Origin: Romanomermis culicivorax
Lineage: Eukaryota > Nematoda > Enoplea > Mermithida > Mermithidae
Direction of reading: 5' to 3'
Length of the DNA: 64,000 nucleotides
Assembly: GCA_963922205.1 (NCBI GenBank)
Contig: CAWUHX010000362.1
Location: 186,001-250,000 of the forward strand
The translations under genes were made by a program, and so were the position numbers. Positions 41,261 to 52,117 of this stretch are shown one piece after another (position 1 is the first letter of the stretch; every line of letters begins with the position of its first letter). Under the pieces are notes generated by a model that was not told where the DNA came from, searched no databases, and saw nothing but the letters and a program-made list of their open reading frames with translations.

Positions 41261-42205
41261 AACATGAAAAATAAAATTAAAAAAATAATATAAAGAAATA
41301 ATTAAAAAAACATAAAATACCCACAAGAAATAAAAAAATGATTTAAAAAAAAGAAAAATAAAAGAAAATCGTGAAAAACACAGAAAAATAAATTGAAAAA
41401 TAATTTAAAAAAATTAAAATAAAATCATAAAATAAACACACAAAAAATTACTTAAAGAATACATTAAAAAAATAAAACATAAGAACAAAAAAAATGAATT
41501 TAAAAAATCATAAAATAAACACAAAAAATAAAAAAATAAAATAAAAAAGACTATAATCATAAAATAAACACAAAAAATAAAAAATAAAATAAAAAAGACT
41601 ATAATCATAAAATAAACACAAAAAGATAAATTAAAAAATTAAAAATAAAATAAAATAAAATCATAAAATGAACACAAAAAATAAATTAAAAAAATAATTA
41701 AACATTAAGTAAAATAAATGCATGAAATAAACACAAAAAAATTGATAAAAAGAATAAAAATGAATAAAATCATAAAATAAACACAAAAAGTAAATAAAAA
41801 AAGAAAAATATTAAAAAATAAGAGGAAATAGAATCATAAAATGAAAAGACAAAAAAATAAATTGAAAAAAATAAAAAAATTAATTGAAAAAAATAAAAAA
41901 ATTAAAAATCATAAAATCATAAAATAAACACAAAAAAATAAACAATGAAATAAAATAAAATCAAATCAAATCATAAAATAGACACAAAAAAAATTAAAAA
42001 ATAATGAAAATAAAGTAAAATAAATTCATGAAATAAACACAAAAAATTAATTAAAAAATGAGAAAGAATAAAATGATAAAATAAACACAAAAAATAAATT
42101 GAAAAATAAGAAAAATAATAAAAAATAAGATGAAATAAAATCATAAAATAAAAACAAAAAAAAATAAAAAAGATAATAATAAATAAATAAAAAAACTAAA
42201 AAATT
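41261..42205 (+). repeat. A-rich degenerate minisatellite
   Basis: Repeats of 'ataaaatcataaaataaacacaa' type units (broken here into a ~40-50 bp period) with many variants. Frames in it are low complexity. Confidence 0.8.
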
Positions 42206-42312
42206 GAATATCAATTCAATTGTCTATGACAGGGCCTGCAAGCTTCTAAATAGAAGAACGCCTTCGATTGTGCTTATAGAATTTGAAAATACTAAGGCTT
42301 CAAAGGGTTAGT

Positions 42313-43190
42313 TTGTTAGGCTGCTGTGGGGTCAACACTATGCAACAGTTCTAACCACAGGCTAACAACAACAACAAACACCAAACTCTCCCAGACGTTT
42401 CACCAGATACTCGCCAGAACTTTCACCAAACCTCAGGCAGAACACCTTGGCACGTACCTCAGGAGTTCCTACCCAAGTCTCCACTCCTATACTTAAAGAC
42501 TCCTTCCACTACGCTCACAAAACAAAACAGCTTACTGGTCCAAGTTGTATTGGGTGACGAAGGGCGATGCCAATAATAAATAATATACAAAAATATTATA
42601 AATAAGACGACCACGGCGACGCTCCATAAACTAGTCTTTTTTAACAATAACAAAAAGACAGAAAACTCGCGAAACAGTGGCAGAAATAACCTATGCAAAT
42701 TTATCTTTCTTTCTCGCCACTTTTCGCCGCGTCCAACCGCCTGCGCACCGACGCCGGAAGCTGAACACGTGCACCTGAGCCCACCTCAACATCCCTCGGC
42801 CCTCAAAACCGACCAACGGGAGGTGAAAACCTTTCTGCAGCCTGAGTCTCATACTGAGGCCCCGACTGCATAACAGTTTTCCCCTCGGAAAACAAATTTT
42901 TGGGGCTACCCCCTCCAAGATGTGATCTAGCCCCTACCAGGTCCTTCAGGTGACGGCGACCTTGACCAATCCATTCGGCAGGGCACTCCCTTTCGGGCTA
43001 CCGGAAACGATCACGAACGTAGTTCGGCCTGGACTTTGACGTCGATCTGTGCCTAGATCCGGGGCGTCGCCATTCCTCTTCTCCCATTTCCTGGTTTTTA
43101 CAACCTCGGTGATGAGGTGACCCAGGTGCGCTTCCTCCCCGGTCGGCCGCTCGCCACATCGCTCCGTCCAATACAAATCTACTCAGTAAA
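42313..43190. other. GC-richer block, possible LTR or other repeat
   Basis: The base composition changes sharply at both sides. It begins near TGTTAGGCTGCTG and holds C-rich stretches and short A/T-rich islands. No domain was recognised in any frame and no matching copy or TSD was found in the window, so the nature is open. Confidence 0.3.
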
Positions 43191-43273
43191 AAATATTTTC
43201 TATAAAATACTTCAGATTTATGAAATAAATTTATAAACGCAAAATAAAATTTCACGTCTTCATCTTTTTCAGG

Positions 43274-43390
43274 CCCTGAAAGTAAACGAGAAAAAATACG
43301 AGGGCTATATACACGCCCGAAATAAGATGGACGGAAAGACGAATTTCGCCGGGCAACTTTTGGGCACCGGTAACGAGAAAAGATTTTAAA
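43274..43390 (+). CDS. Exon-like segment, terminal, product unknown
   Basis: A good acceptor (CATCTTTTTCAG) precedes GCCCTGAAAGTAAACG, which is open in phase 0 to a TAA: ALKVNEKKYEGYIHARNKM, then DGKTNFAGQLLGTGNEKRF. Its phase fits the donor at 41222, and RMQ-ALKVNEKKY is loosely like the carrier sequence after KTRMQ, but the rest does not fit a carrier. It could instead end another gene. Confidence 0.35.
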
Positions 43391-43531
43391 ATTTTAAAGC
43401 AACAATAAAACGAGATAATATATTTTTTTTGTATTTTGTATTTTATTTTTGTTTTTGTGTTTTTATATTTTTGAAATAAAATTTGTACGAAATAACGAAT
43501 TTTGGTCCAAAAAGTAAGCGGCTATATGAAA

Positions 43532-44305
43532 TTATTGTTGCCCGCCGCCACCATAACCGCCGTATTGGAAGCTACCACGGCGAGGGTAGGGACCACCCCG
43601 AGCTCCACGACCCCTGAGGAATCCCCCAAAAACTCCTCGAGGTTGGGCCACACGAGGGGGTCCGCCCATCGCCTGTCCTCTATAGGGTTGCGGATTAACC
43701 ATCTTAAAGGGTCTACCTTGACGCTGTCCCTGACCCCAGCCCCGGCCATATCCCCCTCCAGTTCCCCTCTGGTACGAGCCCTGAGTGGAACTTACGGAAG
43801 ATACTCCTGAAGCTGAGGTAGTGGACCTACCTTGACTTTGTTGATTCGCATACGGTAATTTGAATACTCCAGGCTGGTGCCAACCCTGCGAGTGAGACGA
43901 TTGTCGCGAGTGCTGGCTCCTAGTCCTGGATGCATCCCTAGGTTGTCTCTCTGTTAACATTGGAATCTTGAAGGGTTGCCCCTCCTCATCCTCTGCCTTC
44001 TGGAATTTACCAGAAAATTTCTGAACCATGTCCGACAACCTTCTCTTTGCTGCCATATCTACTGCAGTTTGTTGGTGTTCCTGCATTCCGTTGGCGTACG
44101 CTTCCCTGAATGCAGTACTACCTTCTCCCCGCAGGTAGATAGAATAATACCTTTCCGTAACAAATGATTTGGCCCGTGCATCAATTGCACCAATATGTCT
44201 CGGGCCCAACTGCTGTTGTTCTAATTTTAGCAACACCATGGTACATAAGTATCTCACGGCTGCCATCACTATTTCCGCATCAAAATGATGAAACCAATTT
44301 GGCAT
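43532..44305 (-). CDS. RG-rich ORF, possibly Gag-like protein of an unidentified retroelement
   Basis: 257 codons from the ATG at 44305, or an exon that starts further up. The N-terminal half (AAVRYLCTMVLLKLEQQQLG, ERYYSIYLRG, RRLSDMVQKFSGKFQK) is helical. The C-terminal half is low complexity, rich in S/Q and then in G/R with RGRGARGG and YGRGWGQG motifs, suggesting RNA binding. It is beside duplicated tRNA-like sequence and an unexplained GC-rich block. Gag-like is an inference from composition; a host RGG protein is the alternative. Confidence 0.4.
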   Translation of the reverse strand: MPNWFHHFDAEIVMAAVRYLCTMVLLKLEQQQLGPRHIGAIDARAKSFVTERYYSIYLRGEGSTAFREAYANGMQEHQQTAVDMAAKRRLSDMVQKFSGKFQKAEDEEGQPFKIPMLTERQPRDASRTRSQHSRQSSHSQGWHQPGVFKLPYANQQSQGRSTTSASGVSSVSSTQGSYQRGTGGGYGRGWGQGQRQGRPFKMVNPQPYRGQAMGGPPRVAQPRGVFGGFLRGRGARGGPYPRRGSFQYGGYGGGGQQ

Positions 44306-44311
44306 GATGAA

Positions 44312-44385
44312 ACCAATTTGGCTCAGTTGGTTAGAGCGTGCGGACGGTAGCCGCAAGGTCCTGGGTTCAAGTCCCAGACTGAGCC
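44312..44385 (+). repeat. tRNA-like sequence, copy 1 (degenerate acceptor)
   Basis: Shares the D arm, anticodon arm and a perfect T arm (CTGGG-TTCAAGT-CCCAG) with copy 2 at 44541-44614, but its 5' acceptor strand does not pair. It reads as a tRNA-derived repeat. The shared 110 bp, which ends 'aaggttgcctcaaca', extends to 44430. Confidence 0.55.
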
Positions 44386-44540
44386 TAACTTTTACTGAAG
44401 CCCCGAGTGGCGGGAAAAGGTTGCCTCAACACTGGTGGCCCTTGACGGTCCGTCAAACTCGACGGCGGAGGGATGTTGAGAGTGGCCAAAGCAGCCACCT
44501 CAACTACGAATTGTTGCAGAAAGAGAGCGCCTTTCCCGCT

Positions 44541-44614
44541 GCTTGGGTAGCTCAGTTGGTTAGAGCGTGCGGACGGTAGCCGCAAGGTCCTGGGTTCAAG
44601 TCCTAGACCGAGCC
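44541..44614 (+). tRNA. tRNA-like 74-nt cloverleaf, probably pseudogene or SINE head
   Basis: All arms can be drawn: acceptor GCTTGGG with ACCGAGC (one G-T and one G-A pair), D stem GCTC/GAGC, anticodon stem TGCGG/CCGCA, T stem CTGGG/CCTAG. A-box and B-box (GGTTCAAGTCC) are present. The anticodon loop ACGGTAG has C instead of the universal T before the would-be anticodon GGT, so I do not assign an amino acid. A second copy lies 229 bp upstream, with the same 3' tail, which fits a tRNA-derived repeat. Confidence 0.45.
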
Positions 44615-44679
44615 TAACTTTTACTGAAGCCCCGAGTGGCGGGAAAAGGTTGCCTCAACAAGTTGAAATTTTTTTTACA

Positions 44680-45790
44680 TACTCATAATGTAACATTTGC
44701 AAGTTTAAATTCTGGAACTATAGTCTGTCCTTTTTTCAAATGCAACTTGAGTTGAAAGCAAGCAGGTTTTGGATGGAATTCTGGTAATGTACTGCAGTAA
44801 AAAAAAAATTTTTTTTCAATTTTTTTTAAATATTACAATTAAAAAAATTTTTAGTAAAATTTTAAATTGGAAAAATTTTGCTAGAATTTTCAAATGTTTT
44901 TTTCAAACATGAACTAATAGTCTCTTTTTGTAAAAAAAATTAGGAAAATTTGGTAAAATTTTCAAATGTTTTTTTTCAAACATAAACTACAGTCTGTTTT
45001 TTTTGTCAAAAAAGAAATTTTTTAAATTTGGTAGAATTTCCAAATTTTTTCTCAAAAAGTAAACTATAGTCTATTTTTTGTAAAAAAAATTTAGTAAATT
45101 TTCAGATTTTTGTTCAAAAACAAACTATAGTCTAATTTTAAAAAATTTGTGAATTTTCATTTTTTTGTTTAAAAATTGAAGAGAATTCAGTAGAATTTTC
45201 AAATTTTTGTTGAAAAAACTATAGTCAAAATTTTTTGCAGAAAATTTGTTAGAATTTTCGATTTTTAAAATTTTTGTCAAAAAAATAAACTAAAGTCTAA
45301 ATTTTTTTTGTAAAAAAAATTTGGTAGAATTTTCAAAATCTAATTTAAAAAAATAAACCAAAGTTTATAAATTTGTAAAAAATCGGAAACGAATTTTACA
45401 CTTTTTATATCCAATAATTGTAAAGCTAATTAAAATTATTGAAAAATTGATAAGGAAATTTATACTTTTTTCAGCCAAATTATTGTAAATTAATTAAAAT
45501 TTGTTAGAGAATTTTGCACTTTCTTGTAAACTAATTGAAATTTGTAAAAATTAAAAACGGATTTTACACTTTTTTGTACCAAAATAATTGTGGACTAATT
45601 AGAATTTATAAAAATTGAATATAAATTCTACAATCTTTTTAGAAAAATTATGGTAAACTAATTGAAGCTTTTTAAAAATTGAAAATTTTAGTTTTACATT
45701 TTTTTGGAGCAGAATTATTGTAAATTAATTAAAATTTAGAAAAAATTGGAAATGTATTTTTCACATTTTAGCCGAATTCTTATCAGAGTT
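44680..45790. repeat. A/T-rich degenerate tandem sequence
   Basis: Recurring 'aaactatagtct', 'ttggtagaattttcaaat' and runs of A or T with a loose 50-70 bp period. No gene. Confidence 0.6.
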
Positions 45791-45849
45791 TTGAAAAATC
45801 TCATTGCTACAGTAAATTAAAGCGTTCTTTCGAAATACACTGCCTAGAT

Positions 45850-46640
45850 ATTGAACTTGCTTTCAATTCTTCCAAATAGCCGATTAGAAAATTTTTTTGC
45901 TTCTATTTGTGCTTTTTCTGCTTTTTATTTTTATTTTTTAGCTTTATTTTTTACTTTCATTCTCTTTTTTTACTTTCTGCTTTTTGCTTTCTTCTCCATT
46001 TTTTTCATTTTTAGTTTTACTCGATTTTCTATTTTTTTTTACTTTTTTCTCTTTTGTTTTTCTTCAATGTTTTCTTTTCTCTTTTTTTGGTTTCCAATTC
46101 TTGTTTTTTGTCATTTTTTGCTTTTCCTGCTGTTCTGATTTTTTTTCGATTTTTTCCGTTTCTAGCTTTTTTTGTCTTGCTCTATCTTCTATTTTTTTCT
46201 TTTTTTGGTTCCATTTTCTCGTTAGTTTTCCTGAATTTTTTGATCCTTGTTTTTCTCTTATTTTGCTTTTTTCTGCTTTTCGCTTTTTTCAATTTTCTCC
46301 TTTTTTTAGTATTTTGTCATTTTTTTCTTCTTTTTTGTTTTTTCTTGATTTTCGATTCTTGTTTTTTGTCATTTTTTGCTTTTCCTGCCGTTCTACTTTT
46401 TTCATGATTTTTTCCTTTTTTTACTTTTTTGTTTTGCTCTATTTTCTATTTTAATCTTTCTTCAGTTTCATTTTCGTTGTTGTTTTTTCCCGGATTTTCG
46501 GATTTATTGTTTTGGTTTTTTTGGTTTTTTTCTACTGTTCACTTTTTTGATTTTCTCCTTTTTTAGTTTTTTCTCTTTTGTTTTTTAACAAATTTTTTTT
46601 GTTTTTTCTTGGATTCACCAAAAAAGATTTGCCAAAAACG
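45850..46640 (+). repeat. Pyrimidine-rich (TTTTTC) low-complexity tract
   Basis: Almost only T with C, so every plus-strand frame reads as F/L/S-rich. Not coding. Confidence 0.85.
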
Positions 46641-46646
46641 CATTTA

Positions 46647-46893
46647 TAAAAAAAATATCTGGCTACAGTAATTACCTTGAATGGTCCACTATAGCCCATT
46701 CGGTCCAAACCTGTGGGCAACATCCACTATTGCCAAAAACCGAGAAAGTATCCAATTGATGGAAACAGGTCACAACATATTTTACGCATTTATCAAAAAA
46801 GTATCTGGCTACAGTAATTGCCATGAATGGTCCACTATAGCCCATCCAGTCCAAACCTACGGGCAACATCCACTATTGCCGAAAACAGCAAAA
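46647..46893 (+). repeat. Tandem duplication, ~150-bp period
   Basis: Two copies of a ~95-bp block containing 'tatctggctacagtaatt' and 'tggtccactatagccca', starting near 46647 and 46797. Lies just downstream (3') of the Ly6-like gene. Confidence 0.75.
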
Positions 46894-46917
46894 AGAACCC
46901 AAATCAATTCAATCACA

Positions 46918-47144
46918 CTAAAACATATAGAGAAAAAAATAAACAAAACAAATAACAATAATCTTTAGAATGGATAATTTATGGAGCATCCGCGTCATGG
47001 AAAAATTACAAAGGTCGAATTGACAGGAACAAATTTTGCCCGCGTCACCGACAAACGGGACGTCGGAACAATTGGCCCATAGCTGGTCGATGTAAGGTCT
47101 CGGCCATAAGTGCGACCAGCAATCCCGAACGACGAATGTGTCTC
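46918..47144 (-). CDS. Terminal exon of the Ly6-like gene
   Basis: Starts GAGACACATTCG after TTTCTAG and stays open to the TAG at 46920-46918. Encodes the last five LU cysteines, an NFS glycosylation site right after the final cysteine, and the hydrophobic C-terminus. Confidence 0.75.
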
Positions 47145-48768
47145 CTAGAAATTTTTTTTGGGTAGAAATTCATTTTTTGGTTTTGAAGCGAAAATAGAAA
47201 AAAAGTAGGTTCAATTTGATGCAGTTTTTACTCGGTAAAAAATTTTATTACTGTAGAAAATATGAAAATTTTCGTGTTTTTTTTATCTTGATTTTCCTCG
47301 ATTTTCGATTTAATTTTTTCTTTTTTTTCAATTTTCAGTGTTTTTTGGTTCCATTTTCTTTCTTGTTTTTTGGTCCATTTTTGACTTGTTTTTTTAATTT
47401 TTGGGTTTTTCTGTTTTTGGTTATTTTTTCGGTTTGAGATTTTTTGTTTTTTTGGTTTTTTTCTTTGTTTTTTTCTGAAATTTTTTTTTCTTTTTCAGTT
47501 CCATTTATTTTTTGCTTTATTTTTAATTTTTGGCTCTTGTTCTTCTCATTTTCGCTTTTCTCCTTTTTATTTTCTGAATTTTCAATTTTTTTAGTTGTTT
47601 TTTGTTTTTTTTCTACACCTCTTCAATTTTTTACTCTTTCCTGCTTTTTTCTTTTTTTTCGATTTTCGACTCATGGTTTTTGCTTTTTTCTCGATTTTTT
47701 CTTTTTTTAACTTTTTCTTTGTTGTTGTTTTTGATTTTCGACTCTTGTTTTTCTCATTTTTTTATTTTCTGCTTTTCAATTTTTTTCGATTTTTTTTTTT
47801 ATTTTTTGCTTTTTGATTTTTTTCGTTTTGCTCATTTTTTGCTATTTCTGCTTTTTTTCTATTTTTACTTTTTTCCGGTTTTCTTTATTTTCGATTCTTT
47901 AGTTTTTTGTTTTTTTTTGTTTTTTCTTCTTTTGCTTTTTCATTTGTTTTTTCTCGATTTGGGCTTTTTGTTTATCTCATTTTTGCTTTTTCTGCTTTTT
48001 GTTTTTTTAATTTTCATTTCTTGTTTTCACCTCTATTTTCGACTCTTGCTTTTTCATCTTTTGCCTTTTCCGCCTATTGTTTTTTTCTGGCTTTTCGATT
48101 TTTTTCTATTTTTGCTTTTTTCTATTTTTGGTTTTTTGTCGTTTTTCAGTTTTTTTATTCTTTCTTTTTTAGTTCTTTTTGTTTTGATTTTATCTTTTTC
48201 AGTCTTTTTCTTTTTTGTTTTTTTCCTTTTTTAGTTTTCTCTGTTTTTGTTGTTAAGTTCTTCCTGTTTTTCTGTTTTTGTTTTTTAGGTTTTTTCTTTT
48301 TAGCTTTCGGTTTTTTTTCTTTTTTTCTTTTTTCATGCCCAGTTTTTTCTTTTTCAATTTGTTTTCTTTTTTAGTTTGTTTCTTATTTCCTTCTTTTCTT
48401 TTTTGGTTTTTTTGGCTTTTTTTAGGTTTTTTTATATTAATTTATTTCTTTTTTGTTTTTTAATTTTTTCCTTTTTGTTTTTTGTTTTTTCCTCTTTTCC
48501 TGCATAATTTTCATATAAAACTTACTAAACGACCCGTCTTCGGTGGTCAAAGTTGCACGGACTTTGATGCAAACACCCTCGGGGCAATAAGAGGCTCGCA
48601 ATTTTTTTAAACCTTTCAAATCGTCGGTCGGATGTTTTTCGTTACATTGTTCATTAATTTCCGGCAAGGCCATATGCAAATTTGACGTAAAATATTGCGT
48701 AATATTCGTGGCGTTCAAACGAGAATAGGATGGATATTCCGAAGTGCAAGAATAGCAGAATATTTTTT
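46918..48768 (-). CDS. Ly6/uPAR-type cysteine-rich surface protein, last two exons
   Basis: Exons 48768-48526 and 47144-46918 (minus strand) join in phase (phase 1 to 2) across a GTAAGT donor and a TTTCTAG acceptor. The visible ~155 residues hold ten cysteines before the tail: FCYSC, EQC, SYCPEGVC, RDCW, ANC, KICSC and DLCNF. The CYSC start and the final C-N dipeptide are hallmarks of the LU (three-finger) domain. The end is a hydrophobic stretch, IIVICFVYFFLYMF, then TAG, as in a GPI-anchor signal or a membrane tail. The protein would be an extracellular, membrane-anchored LU protein. The first exon, expected to encode the signal peptide and to end in phase 1, was not found. Function beyond the fold cannot be said. 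Confidence 0.75.
47270..48510 (+). repeat. Pyrimidine-rich tract inside the Ly6-like gene intron
   Basis: T-rich with C and G on the plus strand (A-rich in the transcript). Same type as 45850-46640. All long F-rich frames in it are spurious. Confidence 0.85.
48526..48768 (-). CDS. Penultimate exon of the Ly6-like gene
   Basis: Acceptor TATAATTTCAG at 48769; donor TTTA|GTAAGT at 48525. Encodes the first five cysteines of the LU domain plus NAT and NIT, two possible N-glycosylation sites in SRLNATNITQ. The frame seen beyond the donor is intron. Confidence 0.75.
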
Positions 48769-48799
48769 CTGAAATTATAAAAAAAGAAGAAAGTTGTGT

Positions 48800-49150
48800 A
48801 CATTTGGTGGCTGAAATGACACGGTCGGTGAAGTGAAATGGTGGCTGAAATGACATGGTGCCTGGGGTGACATGGTGGCTGAAATGACATGGTCGGTGAA
48901 GTGAGATGGTAGCTGAAGTCGCACGGTGGCTGAAATGAGATAATGGATGAAATGACACAGTTGGTGAAGTGAGATGGTGGCTGAAATGACATGGTCGGTG
49001 AAATGAAATTGTGGCAGAAATGAGATGGTGGCTGGACTGACACAGTGGCTGAAATCACACGGTCAATGAACTGAGATGGTGGCTCAAGGGACACGGTCAG
49101 CGTGAGAAGGTGACTGAAATGGCATGGTGGCTAAAGTCACAGGGTGGCTA
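48800..49150 (+). repeat. Minisatellite 'ggtggctgaaatgacat'
   Basis: About 20 units of 16-18 bp alternating 'gtggctgaaatgacatg' and 'gtcggtgaagtgagatg', forming a ~34-bp higher-order unit. It lies upstream of the visible Ly6-like exons, probably in an intron. It has the look of one arm of a tandem-repeat-ended transposon, but no inverted partner was found. Confidence 0.8.
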
Positions 49151-51497
49151 AATCAAATCACATGTGTAATCGTTTGGTCGCTCTGAGTCCAAGGAACTAT
49201 AATTTTGTCTATTTGTACAGGAAGTAATCAAGTTATAATTTTCGTGCATTTATGTACTGTACAGTCTCTATATATTTACTGTATTCTACAGTAATCCATG
49301 ATTTTATTTCCGCGCAAAATTTACAACATTCAACCTTGCTTTTTGTTTGCAAAATTTGAAAAAACACATTTTTAATCCTCGAATGCATGGGCTGACGAGG
49401 ATGAAAAATTGTATGCAGGTAAGTTCAATACAAAAAATTCTTGGTAAGCTTGTTACTGTAAAGAAAGTTTTCGCGTTCTCGAGCGACATTAGATATGGAG
49501 AAATCTAGCTTTTTCTACAGTTCCATGCCTATTTTACAGTTATCCACAAATTTGGTTTGTGCACCAGATTTGAAACATCTAATCTTGCTTTTTCTTTCTA
49601 AAATATGTCAAAAAGCCATTTTCGACCTTCAAATGCACGAGGTCTCGACCATGAAAAGTTTTTCAATACAGTAAACTGCCTTATGAGAGGGTAAGTTCGA
49701 CACGAAAAAGGTTGGTAAGCTTATTAGTGTAGTGAATAAGAGAAAATTTTTCGTCCATGAGCGAGATTAGGCATGCAGGAACTTGACGTTTTTCTACAGT
49801 ACAAAAAAATAAAATTGGCATAATATATATGTAGATTTGTATTGTAGTCACAATATTTACCGTGTCCATGCCAATTGTACAGTAATCCACAATTCTGGTT
49901 TCTACACAAGATTAGAATCTTCAATCATGATTTTTGCCTTAAAGATTTGTCAAAAATCAATTTTCGACCTTCGAATGCATGTGGTCTTGATCATAAGAGA
50001 ATTTTTTACCACTGTTAACTGCTTTATGGGAAATAAGTTCGGCAGGAGAAAAGTTGGTAAGCTTATTACTGTAATGAAAAGTGAAATTTTTTCATACCCG
50101 AACAAACGAAGAGAAATTTACCATTTTTCTACCGTATTAGTTTTTTCTACAGTATCATTTTCGTCTTGCAGAAATCAATTCTGGGAGAAAAAAAAGAAAA
50201 AGCAATTTTGAAAAAATGAATTTTTTTTTTCAAAAAAATTGAAAAATTTTTTTCTGGAAAAAAATTTGCATAATACATATGTAAATTTTTACTTGCTTCT
50301 GTAGTAAATTTAACCGTAAAAATAATAAGCGCTCGGGTGGTAATTGCTAGCAGCATGTCTCGGAGAAGAAAAATACCAAAAGACGGTGGTCATTAATGTA
50401 CATATATGTGCAGGAAATGAGCTAAATTTTAAGCTTTAAAAATATCCAGCGTGCATTGGAAAATGGATGCTGGGTGGTGGTAAATCAATTTAGAGAGAGA
50501 GCGAAATGTCGTCGGCCTTTCTAGTTTTTGCGCTTTGACGACAATAGATTTGCAAGCTAGTTTTAAGCTTCCAAAGCTATACAGTATAGGCTTAGAATGG
50601 CAAAGATGAGTTGGTTTTTTGACTAGTATGCAATCGGTTTTCAATGAGCGGCAGTATAGAGAAAAAAGAAAAATGTAAAAAAATGTAAAAAAATTAAAAA
50701 AAAATTAAAAAAATTGGAAAAAATTAAAAAATATAAAAAATAAAAAAAAATAAAAAATAAGAAAGACTTGTTTGAAAACTTGATTTTTGTATCTCAGGTC
50801 CAGCAATGTAGGGACTGTTAGCAAGTACCTGCAACATGAAAAAATGTTCTTGAGGTGGGCAAACTATTGCCAATCCCGATCTCCAAGTGATGATCAAAAT
50901 TGATTTGCGAAAGTACAAACACCAAACACCAAATTTGTCTTCTTTGTTTCCAGGCCAAAGCGTTGCTGTAAACATAAACTTTGAATTGCTATATTAGTAC
51001 AATACTGTATAGTTTGCAATAAAAAACACTTTACAAAAAAATTGAAAAAGTTTTAGAAAAAATTTTACAAAAAAATGAGAAAAATTTTTTTTGCCGGAAT
51101 TGTTACAAAAAATTTTACAAAAAAGTTTTTAAAAAATTTAAAAAGACAAAAATTTTTTGAGAAACATCTTTAAAAGACTTTTACAAAAACTTTTGCAAAA
51201 AAATTTACAAAAAAAATAATTTTACAAAAAGTTTTACGAATAATTTTGCAAAAAATTTTACAAAAAAATTTTCAAAAAACTTTTTGTAAAAAATTTTACG
51301 TCATTCTATAAAGAATTACAAACAATTTTACGAAAAATTTCACAAAAATTTTTACAAAAAAATTTTACAAATAATTTTGCAAAAAATTTTACGATAAAAT
51401 TTACAAAAAACTTTTTGTAAAAAATTTTACGTCATTTTATAAAAAATTTTATGAAAATTTTTACAAAAAATTTTACGAAAAATTTTACAAATGCAAA
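49151..51497. other. Intergenic or intronic repeats, A/T-rich
   Basis: Three or four copies of a ~300-bp repeat (near 49300, 49580, 49900) with 'aatgcatg', 'ggtaagcttattactgta' and 'ttttctacagta'. A-rich run at 50670-50765. From 51010 to 51490 'tttacaaaaaattttac' repeats. A first exon of the Ly6-like gene may hide here, but I could not place it. Confidence 0.45.
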
Positions 51498-52117
51498 TGT
51501 TGGGCACCCTGTTGATGGCAAATTCGCATGGGGAAATCGCCATGCAAATGGAAGAAATGGACGACCAGCGGCGCAGACATTTGCATAGAAGTGGAGCGCC
51601 ACAGAAAGACCAAAAGATGATAGTGAAATCATTCTTCACTATATTACGTTTTATTGTATACTTTTGAAAGATTTTTTTACTGGCGTCCAGTAAACTATTC
51701 CCAGCATATTTGTTTATTATTTGCATAAAAATAATAGTGGTCATTCTACTTTCTTTTTACATTTCGTCGGAATTATTGATTTACATATTCGTTTGTTATT
51801 TAGATATTCTCGACCGACGTAGGCGGAGGGCCAAAGACCCAGGCGCCAGCTTGCAGCCAGCAAGCCTTGGAAAACCCACTAAGGGTTCTATTCCAGTAAG
51901 TTTATCTCTGAGGGGATTCCTTGTCTCATCTAGGAGACTGCGGAGCTCTCTGGTGAGGCCCCGCATCTAAGTTAAAGTATCTTTGTTGTTGTAGGTCTGG
52001 GGAACCGGACTGTTGCACTATCACCGAGGCTTAGCTAAGGGATTAGTTCTAACAGGTCAGTTCAGACCAGAAGCCTCAATCTTTTCTTACGCCTCTTAAG
52101 AAAGGACCTGCACAACA
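51498..52117 (+). mobile_element. Solo LTR, 620 bp, TSD CAAA
   Basis: Begins TGTTGGGCACCC and ends CTGCACAACA, flanked by CAAA at 51494-51497 and 52118-52121. The left end and the right end ('ggacctgcacaac') match 53248-53707, about 70% by eye. No internal domain or coding frame. Confidence 0.75.

Noticed and set aside
44541-44614. Functional tRNA with anticodon GGT (Thr)
   Set aside because: C at position 33, an imperfect acceptor stem and a repeated neighbour with the same tail argue for a tRNA-derived repeat.
45850-48463. Many F/L/S-rich frames of 60-210 codons
   Set aside because: The sequence is a T-rich low-complexity tract with no amino-acid pattern other than that composition.
48800-49150. 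CRISPR-like array
   Set aside because: Units are contiguous and vary by point changes, with no unique spacers, in a eukaryotic genome.
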